Below, one piece after another: positions 58,878-64,000 of a DNA stretch of 64,000 nt. A model generated the notes under the pieces. It ran no database searches, was not told the origin of the DNA, and was given only the letters and a program-made list of their open reading frames with translations. How positions within the stretch are numbered: position 1 is the first letter of the stretch; the number at the start of each line of letters is the position of its first letter. The stretch is from the NCBI RefSeq assembly GCF_014205015.1, contig NZ_JACHMO010000001.1:6076001-6140000 (forward strand). The letters are read 5' to 3'. The translations under genes were made by a program, and so were the position numbers. The stretch comes from Saccharothrix ecbatanensis. Lineage in GTDB: Bacteria > Actinomycetota > Actinomycetes > Mycobacteriales > Pseudonocardiaceae.

Positions 58878-59788
58878 GCGCGGTACTCCCGTCCGGTCAG
58901 GTCGAGGAACACGTCCTCCAACGTGGCCGTGCGCACCTGGAGCCCGTCCAAGGTGCCGCGTTCGGCGAGCGCCGACAGGACCGGCGCGGGCTTGCGGGTG
59001 GAAATGGTCAACGAGACCTCGTCCTCGTGCGCGTCCTCGACGCCGGTGATGCCGCGGGCCGCCTCACGCGTGAGCACGCCCTTCTGCAACACGACGTGCG
59101 TCGGCGCGTTCAGGCCCCGGACCAGCGTCGCGGGCGCGTCCATGGCCAGGATCCGGCCCCGGTCCATGATCGCCACCCGGTCGCACAGGATCTCGGCCTC
59201 GTCCAGGTAGTGCGTGGTGTAGACGATGGTCTTGCCCCTCGCCTGGATCGCCCGCAGCACGTCCCACAGGTTGCGCCGGGCCTGCGGGTCGAGCGCCGCG
59301 GTCGGCTCGTCCAGAAAGACGATGTCCGGGTCGTGCACCAACGCGCACGCGATCGACAACCGCTGCCGCTGGCCCCCGGACAGCTTGTTCTCCTGCACGT
59401 TCGCCTTGTCGGTCAAGCCGACCAGTTCCAGCATGTCGTCGGCCGTCTGCCTGCTCACCCCGTACAGCGACCCGAACGTCTGCAACTGCTCCCGCGCGGT
59501 CAGCTTCTCGAAGAAGCTGGACGCCTGGAGCTGCACGCCGATCCTCGGCAGCAGCTTCGCGTTGCGCGGCCACGGCTCCTCGCCCAGCAGCGTCACCTGC
59601 CCGGCGTCCGCCTTGCGCAGCCCCTCGACGATCTCCAGCGTGGTGGTCTTGCCCGCCCCGTTCGGCCCCAGGATGCCGAAGAACTCCCCCTCGGCGACGG
59701 TGAACGAAACCCCGTCTACCGCCTTCAGCTCGCCGTAGCTCTTTCTGATGTCCGCAACCACGACGGCCGGTATGCGTGCCCCTGTCAT
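58874..59788 (-). CDS. ABC-2 type transporter ATP-binding protein (DrrA-like)
   Basis: The product has 304 residues. FFGILGPNGAGKTTTLEIVE is Walker A, LSGGQRQRLSIACALVHDPD the signature, and VFLDEPTAALDPQARRNLWD Walker B, followed by IVYTTHYLDEAEILCDRVAI with the H-loop. The C-terminal DrrA-type regulatory part ends in VRTATLEDVFLDLTGREYRA. ATG at 59788 is chosen because TACCGT plus six bases lies just upstream on the minus strand; a frame to 59833 has no support. It forms an exporter with the downstream permease, ended by the 21-bp palindrome. Confidence 0.93.
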   Translation of the reverse strand: MTGARIPAVVVADIRKSYGELKAVDGVSFTVAEGEFFGILGPNGAGKTTTLEIVEGLRKADAGQVTLLGEEPWPRNAKLLPRIGVQLQASSFFEKLTAREQLQTFGSLYGVSRQTADDMLELVGLTDKANVQENKLSGGQRQRLSIACALVHDPDIVFLDEPTAALDPQARRNLWDVLRAIQARGKTIVYTTHYLDEAEILCDRVAIMDRGRILAMDAPATLVRGLNAPTHVVLQKGVLTREAARGITGVEDAHEDEVSLTISTRKPAPVLSALAERGTLDGLQVRTATLEDVFLDLTGREYRA

Positions 59789-59800
59789 GGCTGGACGGTA
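59789..59800 (-). promoter_or_regulatory. -10 TACCGT six bases before the ABC ATPase ATG
   Basis: On the minus strand TACCGT (59800-59795) plus CCAGCC leads to ATG at 59788. No ribosome binding site is present. Confidence 0.45.
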
Positions 59801-59905
59801 ATCCGCGCCGTGAGCCGGTTGTGACCGATCCATAGGTTCACGACATAAGTGAACGTCGATCGAGACTTTCGAACGACGGTGTGGTGGCTGTCCGCGCGGA
59901 ACCGG

Positions 59906-62209
59906 CTACGAGGGGTGCTCACCTGTGCAGGGCGAGGGTGGCGTGGAACCGGGACCGGTGGCCCACGTCGCCTCCTCCGGGTCCTCCGTGAGGCCGAAGT
60001 CGAGCCGTTCGCCCTGCTTGAGCCGGCCGTAGTTCAGGTACGCCTTGTCCCGTGGCGCGGCGCCTACCCGCAAAGACCGCACGTACTGGAGCTTGGACGA
60101 GTCCGCGCCGGCGGCGGTGATGGTGATGTCACGGCCGTTCTCCAGGTGGATCACCGCCTGGCTGAACCTCGGCGCGTTCAGCACGAACTCCCCCGTGCCA
60201 GGCATCACCGGGTACATGCCCAGCGCGCTGAACACGTACCACGCGGACATCTGGCCCAGGTCGTCGTTGCCCGTCACGCCGTTCGGCGCGTCCACGAACA
60301 ACGTCTGCGCCGCCCGCACCACGGCCGACGTCTTCCACGGCTGCCCCACGAGCGCGTACATCCACGGCACGTGCAGGTCCGGCTCATTGTTCGGGTTATA
60401 TCGATACTGGTTGTAGTAGTTATATGGCCCGACGACCCACTTCTCCCGGACCGTCTTCGCCGGGTCGGCCACCAGGTCGGGGTAGGCGAAGAAGTCGTCC
60501 AGCCGGGCGAGGGACGCGTCCTTCCCGCCCTGCCGTTCCACCAGCCCGGCCACGTCCTGCTGCGCCAGCCACTGGTACTGCCACGCCGTGCCCTCGTGGA
60601 ACCCGTCCTGGCCCTGCGGGGTGAACGGGGTCAGCCACTCGCCATTGGCCAGCTTCGGCCGGGGGAACCCGGTGAAGCCGCGGTCGGACACCGTGCCGTC
60701 CCACAGCACCCGGTAGTTCAGCCCACGCCCGCGCAGTGCCGCCGCGTCGTCGGCGTGGCCCAGTTCAGCGGCCATGATCGACAGCGAGCAGTCCGCCAAC
60801 GCGTACTCCAACGTCGCCGAAGCGCCGTGGTGCGGGTCGACGTCCTGCCCCTTCTTCGGGAAGTTCTTGTCGTACTGCACGAATCCATTCGCCAGGTACG
60901 AAGGGTTGCCCACCCGACCCTCGAACGGCGACGACGCCGGCGGCACGGAGGTCGCGTTCTGCCACAACGCCCGGTACGCCTGCTCCTCCAACCCCTCCAG
61001 CGCACCGAACCGCCACAGGTCCACCAGGAACGGGGTGACGGGATCGCCCGTCATGGTGTTGGTCTCCTGGTTGGCGTACGCCCACCGGGGCAGCCACCCG
61101 CCCTGCTCGTGGATCGCCAGCACGGACCGGGCGATGTCCTTCGCACGCGCGGGCCTCAGCAGCGCCAGCAACTGGTTCTGGGCGCGGTAGGTGTCCCAGA
61201 GCGAGAAGTACTCGTAATACGTCCAGCCGTCCGCGTGGTGCACCTGGTTGTCGAACCCGCGGTACCGGCCGTCCACGTCGTTGCCCGTCAACGGCTGCAA
61301 CAGCACGTGGTAGAGCGCGGTGTAGAAGACCGTGCGGTCCGTCCCTGCAGCGGAGACCTCGACGCTCGACAGCTCCCGTCGCCACGCGTCCTGCGCCGCG
61401 GCACGCAACGCGTCGAACGACTTGCCCTTGGACTCGCCGAGGTTCTTCGTCGCGCCTTCCGCGTCCACGTGCGAGATCGCGGTGGCCGCGGTGACCGGGC
61501 CGTCGTCGAACGTCACCCACTGGCCGCGCAGCCCCGAACCGCCGTCCGCGCCACCCCAGTTGCCGGTCGCCTCGAACGGCCGGTCGAACGTCGTGGTGAA
61601 GTACGTCGTGTAAGCCTTGCCGCCGCAGAACGCCTGCGACACCACGGTTCCCGCCAACGTCCGGTCGTCCACCACCCGGATCGAACTGGCGAACACGGGC
61701 TCCTTGTCGTTCGCCTGACCGACGTTCACCAGCACGTGCGGCGTCACACCCGCGGGGAACGTGAACCGCTCCACCCCCGAACGGGTCGTCGCCGTCGTCT
61801 CCACCGTGATGCCGGACGCCAGCCGCACGCGGTAGTAGCCGGGCTTGCCGACCTCGCCGTCGTGCGTGTACCTGGCGCCGTAAGAGCGGTGGTCGAAGCT
61901 GCGCGGCAGACCCGTGGTCGGCAGGATCGACACCAGCCCGCCCTGCTCGTAGCAGCCCGCGCCGGACAGGAAGAAGTGCCCGAACCCGCGGATCACCGGG
62001 TCGTCGTAGCGGTAACCGGCGTAGTGCGAGCCGATCGGGCTGGAGTGCGCCATGCCGAACGGCATCGACGCGCCGGGGAACGTGTTCCCGTCGTCCTTGG
62101 TACCGATGAACGTGTTCACCGACTCGACGGGATCAGGACTGGCTGCCGTTGCCGTCACGGGACTCACCATAACCGCCACCACCAGGGCCGACAGGATCAC
62201 ACGGAACAC
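59906..62209 (-). CDS. Secreted GH92 alpha-mannosidase-type glycosidase
   Basis: The product of 767 residues starts with a signal peptide (ILSALVVAVMVSPVTATAAS). The N-terminal beta-sandwich shows VESVNTFIGTKDDGNTFPGA, GMAHSSPIGSHYAGYRYDD and GFGHFFLSGAGCYEQGG. The (alpha/alpha)6 barrel carries EYFSLWDTYRAQNQLLALLR, HHGASATLEYALADCSLSIM, the GH92 signature GVTGNDDLGQMSAWYVFSAL, and GMYPVMPGTGEFVL. GH92 enzymes are calcium-dependent exo-alpha-mannosidases, mostly alpha-1,2. It is downstream of a second GH92 gene by 40 bases, and GAAGGGAG precedes the GTG, so the two are probably co-transcribed. One short stretch (about 60390-60430) uses unusually AT-rich codons. Confidence 0.93.
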   Translation of the reverse strand: MFRVILSALVVAVMVSPVTATAASPDPVESVNTFIGTKDDGNTFPGASMPFGMAHSSPIGSHYAGYRYDDPVIRGFGHFFLSGAGCYEQGGLVSILPTTGLPRSFDHRSYGARYTHDGEVGKPGYYRVRLASGITVETTATTRSGVERFTFPAGVTPHVLVNVGQANDKEPVFASSIRVVDDRTLAGTVVSQAFCGGKAYTTYFTTTFDRPFEATGNWGGADGGSGLRGQWVTFDDGPVTAATAISHVDAEGATKNLGESKGKSFDALRAAAQDAWRRELSSVEVSAAGTDRTVFYTALYHVLLQPLTGNDVDGRYRGFDNQVHHADGWTYYEYFSLWDTYRAQNQLLALLRPARAKDIARSVLAIHEQGGWLPRWAYANQETNTMTGDPVTPFLVDLWRFGALEGLEEQAYRALWQNATSVPPASSPFEGRVGNPSYLANGFVQYDKNFPKKGQDVDPHHGASATLEYALADCSLSIMAAELGHADDAAALRGRGLNYRVLWDGTVSDRGFTGFPRPKLANGEWLTPFTPQGQDGFHEGTAWQYQWLAQQDVAGLVERQGGKDASLARLDDFFAYPDLVADPAKTVREKWVVGPYNYYNQYRYNPNNEPDLHVPWMYALVGQPWKTSAVVRAAQTLFVDAPNGVTGNDDLGQMSAWYVFSALGMYPVMPGTGEFVLNAPRFSQAVIHLENGRDITITAAGADSSKLQYVRSLRVGAAPRDKAYLNYGRLKQGERLDFGLTEDPEEATWATGPGSTPPSPCTGEHPS

Positions 62210-62249
62210 GGTCTCTCCCTTCCAACCGAATGGATCAACCCTTGAGGGA

Positions 62250-64000
62250 TCAGGCGGAGCCGATGGAGAACACGTGGAACGTCCCGCCGGTCACCGAATC
62301 GGGCAGCGTCACCGACCGGATCTGCTTGCCCGCCTGCAACGCGATCGGCGCGGTGGCGAAGACGTGCACCTTGAGCTGCTGTGGCGTGCCGCTCGAGTTG
62401 TTCCGGTACGGCGTGGTGGCCACGATCCGGTTGCCGAACGACGGCGGCAGGTTCGCGCTGCCGCCCAACGCCCAGTCGGAGAACCCGACCTCGGCGTTCT
62501 GCGTGCTGCCGTCGGTGTAGGTGATCGTGAGCGTGCCGGACGCCTTGCCACCTCCGGCGCTGCCCAGCAGCCCGAGCTTCGTCGCACCGGCGGGCACGCC
62601 GACCGTCACCGTCTCACCGGAGGCGTTGACGTTGTCCGACTCACCGACCGGCGACGTCGGCCAGGCATAGGTGAGCCCGTCGGACGTGACCGTCCCGCCG
62701 GGCGTCAACCCCACGGCCGCCAGCGCCTCACGCGAGTAGCTCCACCCACCGCCGTCGAAATTGCCCACGGCCTGATCGGCGTCCGGTGACGTGCCGACGT
62801 TGTCGAACGCCGCACGCAGGCTCCCCGGCTCCGCCACCAGCACGGAGATCGTGGAGCGCTGGCCGTTGGAGAACGCCACGGGTATCCGGTGGGTCTGCTC
62901 GGCCGCACCCGCCGCGACCGCGACGGTCACCGTCACACCGGCCTTCTCCCCCGCCGGCACGGTCACCTCACCGGACGTCGGGGTGAGCGTGATCCCGGCC
63001 GGCGGCTGCGCGGTCCACGACACCTTGCCGCCGTCGCCGGAGAAGTCCTGGGCGCCGATCTTCACCGTGCCGCTGCCACCGGCGGGCAGCACCAGCCGTC
63101 CCGGTTCCACGTAGGCCTGCTGACCGACCTCGCCGTCCCGGAACGACGGCGGCGCGTCGGCCGGACCCGTGCCCCAGGTCGTCGGCGTCTCGGACAGCCC
63201 GAACTCCACCGTGCCGCCGTTGGCCACGAACGACTCGGGCAGCCAGGTACGCGTCTGCGCACGGCCGTTCAGCTTGAGGTCGGACACGTATGTGCCGCTG
63301 CCGGACGACTTGATCACGATCGGCGCGCCGTTCGGCCGGGTGATCGTCACCTCGCTGAACAGCGGGCTGTTGAGCACCAACTCGGCCCGGCCGGGGATCA
63401 CCGGGTACATGCCCAGCGCCGCCCACACGTACCAGGACGACATCTGGCCGAGGTCGTCGTTGCCCATCAGCCCGTCCGGGTCCGGACCGAACAGGTCGTC
63501 CACCGCGCGCCGCGTCACGGCCTGCGTCTTCGCGGGCGCGCCGGCCCAGTTGTAGAGCCACAGCGAGTGCATGATCGGCTCGTTGCCCAGGAACGCGTGC
63601 GGCTCGTCCGGACCGGCGTTGAGCTTGGTGAAGAACGTGTCCAGCCGGTCGCGGACCTTCGCGTCGCCGCCCATCGCGGTGAACAGGCCGCGCGCGTTGT
63701 ACGGGACCATCCACGTGTACTGGGCCGCGTTGCCCTCGACCCAGTTGTCCGGGCTGCCGGGCGTGAACGGCTCCACGTACGACCCGTCCCGGTTTCGCGG
63801 CTGGGTGTAGCCGGTGGCCGGGTTGAACACGTTCTGCCAGTACTGGGCGCGCTTCATGAACGTCTGCCAGGTGGCGCCGTCACCCAGCCTGCGGGCGAGG
63901 TCGGCGATGGCGAAGTCCGCGGTCGTGTACTCCAGGGTCGTCGCGGGCGCTCCCCACACGTTCCGCGCGCCCACCGGCACGTACCCGAGGTCCATGTACT
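62250..64000 (-). CDS. GH92-family glycosidase with C-terminal accessory domains (5' end beyond right edge)
   Basis: About 583 C-terminal residues are visible and the frame is open at the edge. The visible barrel part includes MDLGYVPVGARNVWGAPATT, LEYTTADFAIADLARRLGDG, the signature LMGNDDLGQMSSWYVWAALG and MYPVIPGRAELVLNSPLFSE. From about 62.9 to 63.1 kb it codes a NEW3-like immunoglobulin-type domain (DGGKVSWTAQPPAGITLTPT, GEKAGVTVTVAVAAGAAEQT). The last 180 residues (AVGNFDGGGWSYSREALAAV, GLTPGGTVTSDGLTYAWPTS, GFSDWALGGSANLPP) form an NPCBM-like or sugar-binding beta-sandwich. Such accessory modules suggest action on polymeric or cell-surface mannans. It is upstream of the shorter GH92 gene, which lacks these modules. 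Confidence 0.92.
   Translation of the reverse strand, partial: YMDLGYVPVGARNVWGAPATTLEYTTADFAIADLARRLGDGATWQTFMKRAQYWQNVFNPATGYTQPRNRDGSYVEPFTPGSPDNWVEGNAAQYTWMVPYNARGLFTAMGGDAKVRDRLDTFFTKLNAGPDEPHAFLGNEPIMHSLWLYNWAGAPAKTQAVTRRAVDDLFGPDPDGLMGNDDLGQMSSWYVWAALGMYPVIPGRAELVLNSPLFSEVTITRPNGAPIVIKSSGSGTYVSDLKLNGRAQTRTWLPESFVANGGTVEFGLSETPTTWGTGPADAPPSFRDGEVGQQAYVEPGRLVLPAGGSGTVKIGAQDFSGDGGKVSWTAQPPAGITLTPTSGEVTVPAGEKAGVTVTVAVAAGAAEQTHRIPVAFSNGQRSTISVLVAEPGSLRAAFDNVGTSPDADQAVGNFDGGGWSYSREALAAVGLTPGGTVTSDGLTYAWPTSPVGESDNVNASGETVTVGVPAGATKLGLLGSAGGGKASGTLTITYTDGSTQNAEVGFSDWALGGSANLPPSFGNRIVATTPYRNNSSGTPQQLKVHVFATAPIALQAGKQIRSVTLPDSVTGGTFHVFSIGSA

Overview
The window is 64 kb of very GC-rich actinomycete chromosome: many GTG starts, tightly overlapping genes and almost no non-coding DNA. 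The gene order from about 6.4 to 28.9 kb (mnmA, cysteine desulfurase, acyltransferase pair, etfA-etfB, methyltransferase, GH57 enzyme, GT4 glucosyltransferase, hexapeptide acyltransferase, two methyltransferases, echA, ABC ATPase) follows, from memory, Mycobacterium tuberculosis Rv3024c to Rv3041c. The order glgP / glgE ... glgB / thioredoxin-like TPR protein recalls Rv1324 to Rv1328c. An inserted glgE-treS-mak-glgB operon and two GH92 enzymes fit a Pseudonocardiales soil actinomycete (Saccharothrix/Lentzea/Actinosynnema type). That genus-level placement is inference.

Layout. 0-6.4 kb: mixed membrane proteins, a truncated CadD-type transporter, a PaaI-type thioesterase, a PLP dehydratase-like enzyme and a SnoaL-tailed sigma factor. 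6.4-10.1 kb: MFS transporter, cysteine desulfurase and mnmA (tRNA 2-thiouridine), coupled by overlapping or adjacent codons. 10.3-13.9 kb: an ornithine-lipid-like acyltransferase pair and the electron transfer flavoprotein. 14.1-17.1 kb: DegV, a 47-residue basic protein, and a DivIVA-like coiled-coil protein with a pentad-repeat tail. 17.4-28.9 kb: a three-gene methylglucose-lipopolysaccharide-like operon, an oxidoreductase/HxlR pair, a hexapeptide acyltransferase divergent from a nucleoside hydrolase, and the methyltransferase / enoyl-CoA hydratase / ABC block. 29.0-47.6 kb: the alpha-glucan island (glgX, glgP, glgE-treS-mak-glgB), interrupted by a cysteine dioxygenase-rhodanese operon with a Cys-codon leader peptide, a TPR membrane protein, a three-gene membrane operon of unknown function and an IMPase-family protein. 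47.6-49.1 kb: a stand-alone TnpB element. 49.2-59.8 kb: methyltransferase, duplicated zinc-metallopeptidase lipoproteins, thioredoxin/TPR protein, regulators and an ABC-2 exporter. 59.9-64.0 kb: two GH92 alpha-mannosidase-type enzymes, the second running off the right edge.

The genes together make, branch, trim and recycle alpha-1,4-glucans. TreS and Mak convert trehalose to maltose-1-phosphate, GlgE polymerises it, GlgB and the GH57 enzyme branch, GlgX and GlgP degrade, and the Rv3030-Rv3032-like operon probably builds an O-methylated, acylated glucan.

The most interesting non-gene signals are: (1) a cysteine-codon leader peptide plus hairpin before the cysteine dioxygenase; (2) a recurring NANNNT-N6/7-RTG arrangement at about twenty gene starts, implying widespread leaderless mRNAs; (3) a perfect 22-bp inverted repeat lying over both -35 regions of a divergent promoter; (4) a dispersed intergenic repeat built on AACGTAGGACTCAC; (5) a 27-bp tandem repeat that has been translated onto the end of the cysteine desulfurase. 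No rRNA, tRNA, CRISPR array or prophage was seen.
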